Shown: in pieces, positions 31,657-41,246 of the stretch
Layout of the letters: each line of letters starts with the position of its first letter
Position numbering within the stretch: the first letter of the stretch is position 1
Assembly: GCF_029891575.1 (NCBI RefSeq)
Contig: NZ_JARZHF010000006.1
Coordinates: 282,061 to 346,060 of the forward strand
DNA from: Salipaludibacillus daqingensis
GTDB taxonomy: Bacteria > Bacillota > Bacilli > Bacillales > Salisediminibacteriaceae
Length of the DNA: 64,000 nt
Direction: 5' to 3'
The notes under the pieces: model-generated
Databases searched by the model: none
What the model was told of the DNA's origin: nothing
What the model saw: only the letters and a program-made list of their open reading frames with translations
Translations under genes and position numbers: made by a program

Positions 31657-33693
31657 TTATTGAAATTGTTCCATGACTTTTTTCACTAATTGAGCGCGAT
31701 TTTTCACCTCTGCTTTTGCGAAAATCCTTGAAATATGTTTTTTGACGGTGATTTCGGCGACGAACAGCTGTTTTGCGATGGTGTTGTTCGTATGACCTTC
31801 GATGATTAGCTTTAAGATTTCAGCTTCTCGCTCTGTTAACTGTAAGTAGTCAGACACGATCTTATATTGATTCGATTCTGTTAAGTCCTCAGAAAGGCTG
31901 CTCATATACTCAGCCAAACGGTCCGGAGCTAAGTCGAGTTCATACGTACGCGAAATACTATCCTTACCGTAATCATCATGCTGGGCTGCTGAAATTTCCG
32001 TGAAACCGAAACTCTTCACTAACGCTTGAAAAAAAGGGAGCGGAGATGAAACGATAATTTTTGCCCCGGTTAACAAGAGGGGGAGTAAGTCGTACATGAC
32101 CGCGATACGCGTATCTTTATCGGTCGCATCCACATAATCCAACAAGCGAATAAAATAGGCCTTCGTTTTTTCTTTCGGACAGTTTAACTGCTGCCAATCC
32201 GTTTTGGATAACTGTTTAAAATAAGCTCGGGATACAGGTTCGTTACTTAATGCGTCGATCGTTCCTTTATGGACCGGGACAACAACAGACATGGCGTGAA
32301 TTTTCCCTGAATAATCACGAAGTAATTTGGTGGAGTCGAGCCCCATCTTCTTAATGTAATCAGGACCGATAAACTCTAGCTCTTTTTTGTTATGTTCAAA
32401 CGATGCAAAAAAACGGAACGTCTGATTTGATACACGATTATAAAACTGCGCTTTACTGACCCCAACATCATACTTCTTTTTTTCAAAAAAACGAATCACA
32501 TCATCAAAGTTATAGTCATCCACGACTTCCATATAAAACTTTCGATTCGTCGTCGGTTTAGAATGAAAAAAGACGGACTGGATGAGTTCATCGCCGATAT
32601 GATAGAAGAACATCGCAATATCATCTGGATTCCTCGTTTGGATAAGACGTTTCTTATAGTAACTAACGACTTTATTTTTCAAACGATTATATTTGTCTGG
32701 AGAGCGTTGCAATAAATCTACTTTGATAGCGTCTTGAACCAATTCGTGAAAACTCCAGTGATTCTGAAGTTTCTGCACAAACGACAGGTTTGTTAGTTCG
32801 ATGAACCGTTTATAGGAAACGTCGCGACCAATTACTACGGATAAGGAATGCTGATTAAACTGCTTGACCATAGCCGCGGCTTCAATCAATTCGAGAATAT
32901 CCTCTTCTGTCACTTCTTCAAGCCAACGCTTCGTTAACGCTAACAACACATGTTGAATATTATTTTCGCTCGAGTATTCGTCCGACCCCACTTCTTCTTT
33001 GACAGATAAGGTTGCCAGGGCGAGGGCTAAAGGGTGTCCTTCTGTGAAATCGCTCAACGAAATGATGGTGCTTTCCTCTTCAATATTTTTCTGTTTGAGA
33101 AACTGAGCTATTTCTTCTTTTTTAAAAAATCGAAGAGGAGTAGATGTCATTTGTGCTGCCCAAATAGGTGATTCAGCCCATTCACCTCGGAGCTGATGCC
33201 GACCCGTGATCACTACTTTCACCGCAGGATCGATGTGCATCAAGAAAAACTGCCGAAACCAGCGATCGATCTCAGCCATTTTATCGTAATTGTCGATGGC
33301 GATAATCACGCGGGACGACAACACTAACGAAGCAAGTTTTGCTTTTAATTCATAGATAGTCGGATTCGCATCCTTAATTGGCTCGATGTACGATCCAATG
33401 ATTAGATTCATATGCGCAACAAAGTCATGAGGCGTATGAGTGAAATCCAAACTATCCATTCGAATAAAAATGTCCCCATTATTTAATGAACGCTGTTCCA
33501 ACACATGAAGCAAATACGTTTTTCCAATGCCCCCTTGCCCATAAATATTCATTACCCTCCACTGATCCTTAGCAAGAAACTCCTCGTACATCCTCACCTC
33601 CTCATCCCTACCAATCATGCCGAAAGTGGTGGATGAAGTGCCGAATGGGGACGGTTCTCGTGTGTCATTCTGATTAAGTTGGTGCTTATGCAT
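31657..33693 (-). CDS. LuxR-family regulator with N-terminal AAA ATPase (MalT/LAL-like)
   Basis: A 678-residue regulator. A P-loop GQGGIGKTYLL (~residue 53) and Walker B VIIAIDNYD (~113) define an AAA/STAND ATPase; a winged-helix segment and an unrecognised middle region (~340-590) follow; the C-terminus is a LuxR helix-turn-helix (LTEREAEILKLIIEGHTNNT, from ~616). Such proteins sense a ligand or partner through the middle region. The first ~25 codons are odd: a REP repeat lies inside them and encodes DTREPSPFGTS. ATG at 33693 has no strong ribosome binding site; a start at Met26 (33618) is possible. No linked target gene is evident. Confidence 0.85.
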   Translation of the reverse strand: MHKHQLNQNDTREPSPFGTSSTTFGMIGRDEEVRMYEEFLAKDQWRVMNIYGQGGIGKTYLLHVLEQRSLNNGDIFIRMDSLDFTHTPHDFVAHMNLIIGSYIEPIKDANPTIYELKAKLASLVLSSRVIIAIDNYDKMAEIDRWFRQFFLMHIDPAVKVVITGRHQLRGEWAESPIWAAQMTSTPLRFFKKEEIAQFLKQKNIEEESTIISLSDFTEGHPLALALATLSVKEEVGSDEYSSENNIQHVLLALTKRWLEEVTEEDILELIEAAAMVKQFNQHSLSVVIGRDVSYKRFIELTNLSFVQKLQNHWSFHELVQDAIKVDLLQRSPDKYNRLKNKVVSYYKKRLIQTRNPDDIAMFFYHIGDELIQSVFFHSKPTTNRKFYMEVVDDYNFDDVIRFFEKKKYDVGVSKAQFYNRVSNQTFRFFASFEHNKKELEFIGPDYIKKMGLDSTKLLRDYSGKIHAMSVVVPVHKGTIDALSNEPVSRAYFKQLSKTDWQQLNCPKEKTKAYFIRLLDYVDATDKDTRIAVMYDLLPLLLTGAKIIVSSPLPFFQALVKSFGFTEISAAQHDDYGKDSISRTYELDLAPDRLAEYMSSLSEDLTESNQYKIVSDYLQLTEREAEILKLIIEGHTNNTIAKQLFVAEITVKKHISRIFAKAEVKNRAQLVKKVMEQFQ
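33639..33668 (+). repeat. REP-like repeat inside the 5' end of the LuxR-type gene
   Basis: TGCCGAATGGGGACGG and TTCTCGTGTGTCA, read through in the minus-strand gene as residues ~9-19. The only copy in this window that overlaps the coding part of a substantial gene near its start. Confidence 0.85.
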
Positions 33694-33738
33694 CGTGTTC
33701 CATCACCGCTTTCCTGAAAATGAGGTGTGTGCCAACAG

Positions 33739-33809
33739 TGCCGAACAGGCCAGCCGAATGAGTGCCGAACAGGGACGGTTCTCATAGACCATTCGTGAAT
33801 CGAAATAAT
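33739..33809 (+). repeat. REP-like repeat cluster with TTCG...CGAAATA extension
   Basis: Several TGCCGAACAGG-type half units, then AGGGACGGTTCTCATAGACC and ATTCGTGAATCGAAATAA. The 3' extension is shared with the copies at 54058 and 62967. Confidence 0.8.
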
Positions 33810-34069
33810 AGGATTAATCTATACAATGTTGTTTATCATTAATTACTGTGGAAGTGAATATATGATAGGTCTAGGTATTTCATCTTCTGTTGATATTCAT
33901 CTATATTTACTATATTTTTCCAGAATATTATTGTTGGAAATACAGATTGTTTTAGAAAATAATGACTGATTTAATTGCATTTATTTAGTTAGAGTTATAT
34001 TTAACTGAATATTATGATTATTACATTACTACTATGAATATACAGTTACATAATATACGTGTCAAACTC

Positions 34070-34101
34070 ACAAAAGAAAAACCCACGCAGAAAACGTGGG
34101 A
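34070..34101 (-). terminator. Intrinsic terminator after the lipoprotein gene
   Basis: On the minus strand CCCACGTTTTCTGCGTGGG followed by TTTTTCTTTT. Confidence 0.9.
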
Positions 34102-34145
34102 TATAATGGAAATGGATGTTAAATTACTTATCAATATTACCTGAC

Positions 34146-34733
34146 TTAGTCATTTATGACGATTAATACAGCCATATTTTCTTCATCTTCGGCATAGTTC
34201 GTAACTGAAAGCGAAATAGACTTGCTTTTATCTTCCATCGCACCTTGAACACTAAAGTTTACATCTGTCTCCATTTCTTGAACGTCATCGTAATTTTGAC
34301 CATGAACGAAATCTTTATAAACCTCATAAACTTCTGCTGCGTCTTCTTCAAAAATAAACTGTACGGTAAACATCACTTCGTTCTCATCTGCTACTCGTTG
34401 GGTCCCGACGATTTGAGCGCTATCTGGAAAGGGGATTTCTTTAGGGAACTCCTCGTGTAACTCAGATGAGGCACCAGCTCCGAATGAAAATGTTTCCTCA
34501 CCGTCGTCACTAGTCCCAGATACTTCAATGGAACCATCATCGTCTTGTTTAAAACCTATCGACTGCTCTGCGCCATCTTTATCCGTGACGGTGATGGCAT
34601 CATCTGTGTCGCCGCTAAATAATCCAAAAAGATTGATGCTCACTTCGCCATCATCATCGTCAGAAAATGTAAACGAACCACAACCGGTTAATAAAATAAC
34701 ACTTATGAATAAGGGCATCAGCCATTTCATCAT
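34146..34733 (-). CDS. Hypothetical secreted lipoprotein
   Basis: A 195-residue lipoprotein with lipobox LLTGC (Cys18) after a hydrophobic signal. The mature part is strongly acidic (SDDDDGEVS near the start). Residues ~90-195 form a compact domain beginning LHEEFPKEIPFPDSAQIVGT, a pattern seen in other uncharacterised Bacillaceae lipoproteins. ATG follows GAGGAGTG. It is alone with its own terminator. The role is unknown; it should sit on the outer face of the membrane. Confidence 0.8.
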   Translation of the reverse strand: MMKWLMPLFISVILLTGCGSFTFSDDDDGEVSINLFGLFSGDTDDAITVTDKDGAEQSIGFKQDDDGSIEVSGTSDDGEETFSFGAGASSELHEEFPKEIPFPDSAQIVGTQRVADENEVMFTVQFIFEEDAAEVYEVYKDFVHGQNYDDVQEMETDVNFSVQGAMEDKSKSISLSVTNYAEDEENMAVLIVIND

Positions 34734-34934
34734 TTTTCACTCCTCGTATTAATAAAATCATAGATCTTGCAAGGTTAGGAAAGGTAAGGGTGTATTTCCT
34801 AACCTAATCTTTATGTCTGTCAAGCCTAGCCATTAAAAATTAAAACTCATGAAGTGAATACTAAAAAATCCTTACCAATGAAACCACCTCCATATACTTG
34901 TTAATATCTTATAAAAAAGATCAAGCTTGCGTAA

Positions 34935-34993
34935 GTATACGGAAGTATACGAATCGGGAATGGGTGGGGAATGGGGACGGTTCTCGTTCGGCA
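34935..34993 (+). repeat. REP-like repeat with extended GTATAC palindrome
   Basis: GTATACGGAAGTATAC (34935-34950), then GGGTGGGGAATGGGGACGG and TTCTCGTTCGGCA. Partner of the copy at 31030-31101 in opposite orientation. Confidence 0.88.
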
Positions 34994-35349
34994 TTGAAAC
35001 ATGAAGACGGTATTCGAGCGTCATGTTTCTTGCATCAAAATGTCGAAGGGAATAGAGAGTTTCATGCTTGTTCGCATAAGGTTTTGGTGTCTTATTATTT
35101 CTTTAACATTGTTAGCAACCGAGAGTACCAATTGTTTCTCAAATAAACCCTTGTCTAATTTACGACTTATATACCATTCAGGAGGGGGAACCATTGCAAA
35201 AATGAATATAAGAATGTTATTGTCATGTTCTCTTTCGTTCATTCACCTTCACCTTATTACCCTTGCAACTATTCTCATATTTAATAGATTTCCAAGAAAA
35301 GGATAGCGGAAATTTCAGAAAATAATTTATTATTAAGGTTGTTTTTTTC
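34994..35349. other. Intergenic region without a supported gene
   Basis: Open frames here (for example 35001-35306) lack ribosome binding sites and start within the REP repeat. Otherwise AT-rich. Confidence 0.5.
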
Positions 35350-35367
35350 AACTAAGTATAATAAAAT
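35350..35367 (+). promoter_or_regulatory. Promoter/operator motif shared with the DUF4242 gene
   Basis: AACTAAGTATAATAAAAT, containing a TATAAT -10 box; the identical 18-mer occurs at 38645-38662. Likely a site for the HxlR regulator encoded between the two units. Confidence 0.65.
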
Positions 35368-35437
35368 GATTAAAACAAAGTAAACAGATTGGAATTATTA
35401 ATTATAAACTTTTAAACTAAATAAAAACACAATGAAT

Positions 35438-35465
35438 GAGGCATGAGAACCGTCCCTGTTCGGCA
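35438..35465 (-). repeat. REP-like repeat
   Basis: GAGGCATGAGAACCGTCCC then TGTTCGGCA, 34 bp before the ABC ATPase start, inside its mRNA leader. Confidence 0.85.
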
Positions 35466-35499
35466 CGGACGGACTCGTGTGGCGTGCTGGAGGTGTACG

Positions 35500-36297
35500 A
35501 TGGAAAAAACTTTGACAACGAAGAACTTAGTTGAATTAAGAGGCGTTGATAAAGAATTCGCGAAAAATGGAAAACAAGAGAAAGTTCTTAGTGGCATCGA
35601 TTTTGACGTACAAGAAGGAGAGTTTATCTCGATTTTAGGAAAAAGTGGTTGTGGTAAAAGCACGCTGCTAAATTTAATTGGAGGATTCGACCAGCCAACA
35701 AGAGGACAGTTACATTTTGATGGGAAACAGGTAACAAAACCGTCTCGGAGAGCGATTATGCTGTTTCAATTTTATGCATTGCTCCCATGGCGAACTGTAT
35801 TAAAAAATGTCGAACTTGCCTTGGAACCAGAAGGTTTGTCCAAAGAAGAAAGTCGAGATCGAGCGATAACTTACCTTAAACTCGTCGGGTTAGAAGACAG
35901 TTTGCATCAATTTCCATCTCAACTATCCGGAGGGATGCAGCAACGAGTGGCGATTGCAAGGGCGTTATCGATTCGTCCGGAACTGATATTAATGGATGAA
36001 CCGTTTGCGGCGCTCGATACGTTCAACAGGTATTACTTACAAGATGAGCTACTACGGATCAAACAACAAGAAGGAACAAACATCATTTTGGTGACGCACG
36101 ATATTGATGAAGCAGTTTACCTTTCCGACCGCATTTTTATTATGGATGCAAACCCAGGTGTGATCCGAAAAAAAATATCTGTTGAACTACCAAAACCACG
36201 AGATCGTGCTCACAGTGATTTTCAGTACTACCGAAAGTGGATATTAGACGAATTCAACTTTAGCCAAAAATTAGACGATTTAGATTTTAATATTTAG
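35500..36297 (+). CDS. ABC transporter ATP-binding protein, nitrate/sulfonate/taurine type
   Basis: A 265-residue ATPase of the SsuB/TauB/NrtD family. Walker A GKSGCGKSTLLN (~residue 48), signature [15 protein letters not shown] (~145), Walker B LILMDEPFAALD (~168) and switch His in VTHDIDEA. It powers import of a small anion with the substrate-binding protein and permease that follow. ATG at 35500 has TGGAGGTG upstream; an earlier in-frame ATG lies within the REP repeat. First gene of a three-gene importer operon. Confidence 0.9.
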   Translation: MEKTLTTKNLVELRGVDKEFAKNGKQEKVLSGIDFDVQEGEFISILGKSGCGKSTLLNLIGGFDQPTRGQLHFDGKQVTKPSRRAIMLFQFYALLPWRTVLKNVELALEPEGLSKEESRDRAITYLKLVGLEDSLHQFPSQLSGGMQQRVAIARALSIRPELILMDEPFAALDTFNRYYLQDELLRIKQQEGTNIILVTHDIDEAVYLSDRIFIMDANPGVIRKKISVELPKPRDRAHSDFQYYRKWILDEFNFSQKLDDLDFNI

Positions 36298-36338
36298 CAT
36301 GTCTTATCACACAACACGATGAAAGGAGGAGGATTCAA

Positions 36339-37292
36339 GTGAAAGTGTCACATAAGTTAGGGCGTTATTTGCTCGTCAGTTCCATCTTTTTATCCTCATG
36401 TGGCAGACCTTCTCCAGGAGAAGATGACGTCATTCGTATCGGTCATTTGCCAATAACCCATGCGGCTCCGCTTTATTTTGCGAAAGAATTTGAAGACGAA
36501 TTATTCGACAACGCGAAAGTGGAACTCGTTCGATTTGGAAGTTGGGTTGAGCTAATGGATGCGCTGAATGCCGGAAGAATTGATGGCGCATCCGTGTTAT
36601 TCGAATTAGCAATGAAAGCGAAAGAGCGGGGGATTGGCCTTAGTGCTGTTGCTCTTGGCCACCGTGAAGGAAACGCGGTTGTTGTCGCAAATGATGTAGA
36701 AGAAGTTGCAGACTTAAAAGGCGAAACGGTTGCGATTCCGCACACGCTTTCTGCTCATAATTTGCTTCTTGATGAAATGCTTGAACGAGAAGGTATGGAA
36801 TATGAGGATGTGAACGTTGTAGAAATGCCTCCACCGGAAATGCCCGCAGCACTATCGGAAGGCAGAATTTCAAGCTATATTGTCGCGGAACCGTTCGGTG
36901 CACTCGGAGTGACGTTGGAAGCCGGTCATGTGCTTTACCAATCAAATCAGTTTTGCCCAGACAGTTGTTTATGCTGTGCCCTCGTCTTACGCGATGATTT
37001 CATGGAAAATGCTCCAGAACTTACGGAAGAGTTTATTGCCGGATACTTAGAAGCGGGAGCAAGGGCAGGAGATATGACGGAAGAGTCACTAGCCGCCCAT
37101 CAAAATTATCTCAGTGTAGATGAAAAAGTATTGGAACTGTCGCTAGGTTGGATTACTTATGATGACTTGTCTATCGGTGAAAACGAATATGAACATTTAC
37201 GTCAGCGACTGATTGACATGCAGCTTTCCGATGTGCCACCAGAATATGATGAATTTATTGATCAATCTTACTTTGAAGAAGAAGAGATGTGA
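36339..37292 (+). CDS. ABC transporter substrate-binding lipoprotein (SsuA/TauA/NrtA type)
   Basis: A 317-residue extracytoplasmic binding protein. Lipobox LSSCG (Cys22) after a signal peptide; the NMT1/TauA-like fold begins IRIGHLPITHAAPLYFAKEF. Unusual is a cysteine cluster FCPDSCLCC around residue 208, which could bind a metal or form disulfides. GTG at 36339 follows AAAGGAGGAGG. Its stop overlaps the permease start by four bases. Relatives bind alkanesulfonates, taurine, nitrate or thiamine precursors, so the ligand is uncertain. Confidence 0.88.
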   Translation: MKVSHKLGRYLLVSSIFLSSCGRPSPGEDDVIRIGHLPITHAAPLYFAKEFEDELFDNAKVELVRFGSWVELMDALNAGRIDGASVLFELAMKAKERGIGLSAVALGHREGNAVVVANDVEEVADLKGETVAIPHTLSAHNLLLDEMLEREGMEYEDVNVVEMPPPEMPAALSEGRISSYIVAEPFGALGVTLEAGHVLYQSNQFCPDSCLCCALVLRDDFMENAPELTEEFIAGYLEAGARAGDMTEESLAAHQNYLSVDEKVLELSLGWITYDDLSIGENEYEHLRQRLIDMQLSDVPPEYDEFIDQSYFEEEEM

Positions 37293-38062
37293 TACGAATG
37301 AAATACTTAACAACACTCATGTATTTTTCGATAGCTTTTATTCTCGTTATTGGCGTTTGGCAGTTCGTTATTTTTATCGGTGATTACCCAGAAGCCCTTC
37401 TTCCGTCGCCATTAATGGTGTTTCACGGAATTATTTCACTCATCCAAGACGGGACGTTAGCGGAACATGTAAGGGTAAGTTTATTTCGATTTTTCGTAGG
37501 GTACCTGATTGCGGTTTCTGTGGCGATCCCGTTAGGATTATTTCTCGGGCGCACGCAAAAATTATGGAAAGTCATTGATCCCATTGTGCAAGTTCTGCGA
37601 CCGGTTGCACCAGTTGCTTGGGCACCATTTATTGTGCTTTGGTTCGGTATCGGAAATATGCCAGCGATTGTGATCATTTTTATTGCTGCTTTTTTCCCTG
37701 TGTTGCTTTCGACGGTCTCTGCTGTGAAAAAAATTGATAAAACGTATTTGAAGCTGGCTGAAAACCTCGAAATTGGACAGACGTCGCTTCTCTTTAAAAT
37801 TATTTTTCCAGCAGCGTTTCCTTACATTGCAAATGGTCTTCATATTGCGGTTGGAACAGCTTGGATCTTCTTAGTTGCAGGGGAAATGATCGGTGCCCAA
37901 TCAGGTCTTGGTTACTTGATCGTTGATTCGAGAAATGCATTGGATCTTGACTTAGTATTGGCCGGAATATTCTTCATTGGAATATTAGGACTTCTCTTAG
38001 ATAAATCAATTGGCTTATTTGAAAAATGGGTTGGAAAACAGTGGGGTGTGCAAAGTTCTTGA
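37289..38062 (+). CDS. ABC transporter permease, SsuC/TauC type
   Basis: A 257-residue inner-membrane permease with six helices and the EAA loop LAENLEIGQTSLLFKIIFPAA (residues ~157-177, split here by the ATPase contact Gly). GTG at 37289 overlaps the previous stop as GTGA; ATG at 37298 is an alternative start. It completes the importer. A terminator for the opposing HxlR gene follows. Confidence 0.9.
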   Translation: MIRMKYLTTLMYFSIAFILVIGVWQFVIFIGDYPEALLPSPLMVFHGIISLIQDGTLAEHVRVSLFRFFVGYLIAVSVAIPLGLFLGRTQKLWKVIDPIVQVLRPVAPVAWAPFIVLWFGIGNMPAIVIIFIAAFFPVLLSTVSAVKKIDKTYLKLAENLEIGQTSLLFKIIFPAAFPYIANGLHIAVGTAWIFLVAGEMIGAQSGLGYLIVDSRNALDLDLVLAGIFFIGILGLLLDKSIGLFEKWVGKQWGVQSS

Positions 38063-38072
38063 TGGAAAAAAT

Positions 38073-38094
38073 CCCGTAGAAACATTTCTACGGG
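38073..38094 (-). terminator. Intrinsic terminator of the HxlR gene
   Basis: CCCGTAGAAA...TTTCTACGGG; on the minus strand it is followed by ATTTTTTCC. Confidence 0.85.
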
Positions 38095-38110
38095 AGAACC
38101 AAAGATAGAA

Positions 38111-38569
38111 TTATAGACTGACTTTTCGTTTTTCTACAGGGATCGTTTCTGTTTCTGATTTGTCTACGATTTTTTCGCAAGACGGGCAGTAATATTGCAA
38201 CTCGACCTCATGATCACATTCCGTATGGACGAGTTTTTTGTAGCAATAATCCAAATTGTGACGACCCCAAATGAGGAGTGCATCAAAAACTGGTTCCAGC
38301 TCACGACCGCTTTTCGTTAACGTGTATTGATAGCGAGGGGGATGTTTCGTGTAGACAGATGATTCTACTAATCCGGCCTCTTCTAAATGTTTCAATCGGT
38401 CAGACAGAATATTGGCAGAAATACCTTCAAGGTTTTTCTTTAGTTCGTTAAATGTCGTATTACCGATGAGGATGTCATGAAGAATCAGCAACGTCCATCG
38501 GTCGCCGACAATATTTAAAGTTTGAGCGATGTTGCAGGGAAGTTTATATCTTTCTTTCATTTCAATCAA
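38111..38569 (-). CDS. HxlR-family transcriptional regulator with zinc-ribbon-like tail
   Basis: A 152-residue winged-helix regulator: CNIAQTLNIVGDRWTLLILH (from ~12) and ISANILSDRLKHLEEAGLV (~49) are HxlR hallmarks. The C-terminal extension contains CDHEVELQYYCPSC, spacing that looks like a zinc or redox site. It sits between the importer operon and the DUF4242/dehydrogenase operon, whose leaders share an 18-bp motif; it probably controls both. Cys12 near the N-terminus resembles the redox-sensing Cys of YodB-like members. Ligand unknown. Confidence 0.88.
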   Translation of the reverse strand: MIEMKERYKLPCNIAQTLNIVGDRWTLLILHDILIGNTTFNELKKNLEGISANILSDRLKHLEEAGLVESSVYTKHPPRYQYTLTKSGRELEPVFDALLIWGRHNLDYCYKKLVHTECDHEVELQYYCPSCEKIVDKSETETIPVEKRKVSL

Positions 38570-38644
38570 AACTCCTTATGGAAATATATTCTCATATTAG
38601 TATAACCCAGTAAGATACAAAAAACCAAGTGAGTTGATTTATTT

Positions 38645-38662
38645 AACTAAGTATAATAAAAT
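38645..38662 (+). promoter_or_regulatory. Promoter/operator motif before the DUF4242 gene
   Basis: AACTAAGTATAATAAAAT, identical to 35350-35367, 40 bp before the start codon. Confidence 0.65.
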
Positions 38663-38701
38663 AACTCACATAACCAAAATATTAAAACAGGAGTGATTCA
38701 T

Positions 38702-39232
38702 ATGGGACTTTTTCTAGTCGAGTCAACGTTAAACGAAAATATAAAAGAGCAATCAGCTTTTGAGGCGAAGGTTGAACAATTACAAACACAGGTTGGAAAA
38801 AACGAATTAATCGAAGTGCAGGTAGCAAGTGATTTCTCACGAGCATTCTTTATTTTTGAATCAGAGAATGAAGAGGCGTTGAAAGGGTCATTGGATACGT
38901 TAGGAGTGCCAGTTACATTAACGAAAGAGGTTCGCATTGTTGGGCAAGAGTTAGAAGATGCGAAAAAGCAGAAGGAAAAGATCAACTATTTAGTGGAGTG
39001 GAACTTACCGGAGAATTTAACGATGGATCAATATTTGGAGCGTAAGAAAAACAATTCGGTTCATTATGCTGAAGTTCCTGAAGTGTCTTTCTCTCGCACG
39101 TATGTGTGTGAAGATATGAGTAAATGTCTATGTTTCTATGATGCACCAGATGACGATGCTGTCGTTCGAGCTCGCGAAGCGGTGAAAGCACCGATCGATT
39201 CGATTACGCAGCTTTCTTCAAACAAAAAGTAA
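38702..39232 (+). CDS. DUF4242 (nickel-binding-like) family protein
   Basis: A 176-residue cytoplasmic protein. The C-terminal half (~98-170) with YLVEWNLPENLTMDQYLE and CLCFYDAPDDDAVVRAREA fits DUF4242, a ferredoxin-like fold of which one member binds nickel. The N-terminal half looks like a diverged second copy (GLFLVEST, FFIFESENEEAL). Two close cysteines occur at KCLCF. ATG at 38702 is chosen since AGGAG directly precedes it; GTG at 38693 lies in that site. It forms a unit with the dehydrogenase-like gene downstream. Function unknown. Confidence 0.75.
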   Translation: MGLFLVESTLNENIKEQSAFEAKVEQLQTQVGKNELIEVQVASDFSRAFFIFESENEEALKGSLDTLGVPVTLTKEVRIVGQELEDAKKQKEKINYLVEWNLPENLTMDQYLERKKNNSVHYAEVPEVSFSRTYVCEDMSKCLCFYDAPDDDAVVRAREAVKAPIDSITQLSSNKK

Positions 39233-39271
39233 GGCAACAATTGTTTTGCATGACAGGAGGGAAGTGAAGGA

Positions 39272-40324
39272 GTGCTTAAAAGTAAAGTGAAACCACTAAA
39301 TGATATTTTAAAAGAAAAGTTGAAACCGATCGTTAGGCAGATTGATGAGCAAGCGTACTATCCAAAAGAAGTGTTACAGGCGATTGGTGAAGCGGGTTAC
39401 CTTTCTTCTGAAGGGAAAACGCTGAAAGAGACAGCAGCCGGTGAGATCGAAGTAGTGAAACAAACATCGAAATACTGTATGACAACCGGATTCAATTTGT
39501 GGTGTCATTTGGCGGCTCTCACTTACCTCCGTCATACTCCGAATAAAGCGTTGCAACAGCGCCTTTTACCAAAACTAGAGAGTGGGGAAGTGTTAGGTGG
39601 AACGGGGTTGTCGAATCCGATGAAATATTACGCGGGTCTGGAAAAATTGCACTTGAAAGCTAGGAAAACAGAGGGTGGATACCTTTTATCTGGCGTGTTG
39701 CCTGCAGTGTCCAATTTAGGCGATGGGCACTGGTTCGGTGTCATTGCGGCAACGGAAGATGACCAGCGCGTGATGGCGCTAATATCTTGTGAACAGGAAC
39801 GGCTGTCGCTCAAGGAAAAAGTATCTTATCTTGGATTGAACGGGAGCGCAACTTACGCGTGTTGCTTTGAAGATGTATTTATTCCGGATGAGCAAATACT
39901 TTCAGAAGATGCGGATACATTTGTTAAGCAAATCCGTCCCTACTTTGTTGCTTATCAAATTCCTCTAGGTTTCGGTGTCACGCAAGCAGCAATCTCATCA
40001 ATGAAAAAGCATGAGAACAAACAAAATGGCTGCAATCAATATTTGCCAGTTCAACCAGAGGATTTGGTCGGAAAACTAAAGCCGATTGAGGAAGCATTAG
40101 GGAACATCTTTCAACATTCATCGGCAGATGTGAAATGGGAAGACCTCCTACCGATAAGAAAAGATGCTGCTTATGTCACTCTGGAAGCAGTTAACACTGC
40201 GATGCTTCATGCAGGCGGAGCCGGTTATTTGAAAAACAGTGCCGACGCCCGAAGACTTCGTGAAACGTATTTCTTTATGAACTTAACACCAACCGTAAAA
40301 CACCTCGGCAAAATGATTAGGTGA
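39272..40324 (+). CDS. Acyl-CoA dehydrogenase-like flavoprotein
   Basis: A 350-residue protein of the acyl-CoA dehydrogenase superfamily: flavin-contacting GTGLSNPMKYYAG (~residue 109), a beta domain with LKARKTEGGYLLSGVLPAVSN, LGLNGSATYACCFEDVFIPD (~190) and a helical C-terminal domain with HAGGAGYL. It lacks an obvious catalytic glutamate in the acyl-CoA position, so it may instead be a flavin-dependent monooxygenase of the DszC/SfnC kind. GTG at 39272 follows AGGAGGG. Next to an SsuABC/TauABC-like importer and HxlR regulator, a role in oxidising an imported sulfur or nitrogen compound is plausible but unproven. Confidence 0.75.
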   Translation: MLKSKVKPLNDILKEKLKPIVRQIDEQAYYPKEVLQAIGEAGYLSSEGKTLKETAAGEIEVVKQTSKYCMTTGFNLWCHLAALTYLRHTPNKALQQRLLPKLESGEVLGGTGLSNPMKYYAGLEKLHLKARKTEGGYLLSGVLPAVSNLGDGHWFGVIAATEDDQRVMALISCEQERLSLKEKVSYLGLNGSATYACCFEDVFIPDEQILSEDADTFVKQIRPYFVAYQIPLGFGVTQAAISSMKKHENKQNGCNQYLPVQPEDLVGKLKPIEEALGNIFQHSSADVKWEDLLPIRKDAAYVTLEAVNTAMLHAGGAGYLKNSADARRLRETYFFMNLTPTVKHLGKMIR

Positions 40325-40340
40325 AGAGGTGGGGACGATG

Positions 40341-40390
40341 AATGGGGACGGTTCTCATGCGGCATTGCCGCACGAGAACCGTCCCCACTA
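40341..40390. repeat. REP-like repeat, complete inverted pair
   Basis: AATGGGGACGGTTCTCATG, CGGCATTGCCG and CACGAGAACCGTCCCCA: two units tail to tail, giving a long near-perfect hairpin. Confidence 0.95.
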
Positions 40391-40393
40391 ATC

Positions 40394-40439
40394 AACAAAC
40401 AAGAGTCACCTTATGCCTAGGTGACTCTTGTTTGTTTTA
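40394..40439. terminator. Bidirectional terminator
   Basis: AACAAACAAGAGTCACC and GGTGACTCTTGTTTGTT flank TTATGCCTA. It serves the dehydrogenase gene and the converging amylase remnant. Confidence 0.93.
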
Positions 40440-40440
40440 G

Positions 40441-41115
<675 letters not shown>

Positions 41116-41246
41116 TTATTTTTTCAGGACTATTGTATATATTTTTAAAATGTATATTTTATATATATGTTTTCCTCTTTCGTGTAGGTATAATGAAATA
41201 GGTATATACAATAAATGTTGGCAGTCGTGTTTTAGGGGGATATTTA

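Noticed and set aside
35001..35306. 101-codon open frame upstream of the ABC operon
   Set aside because: Begins at the REP repeat edge, has no ribosome binding site and no recognisable domain.
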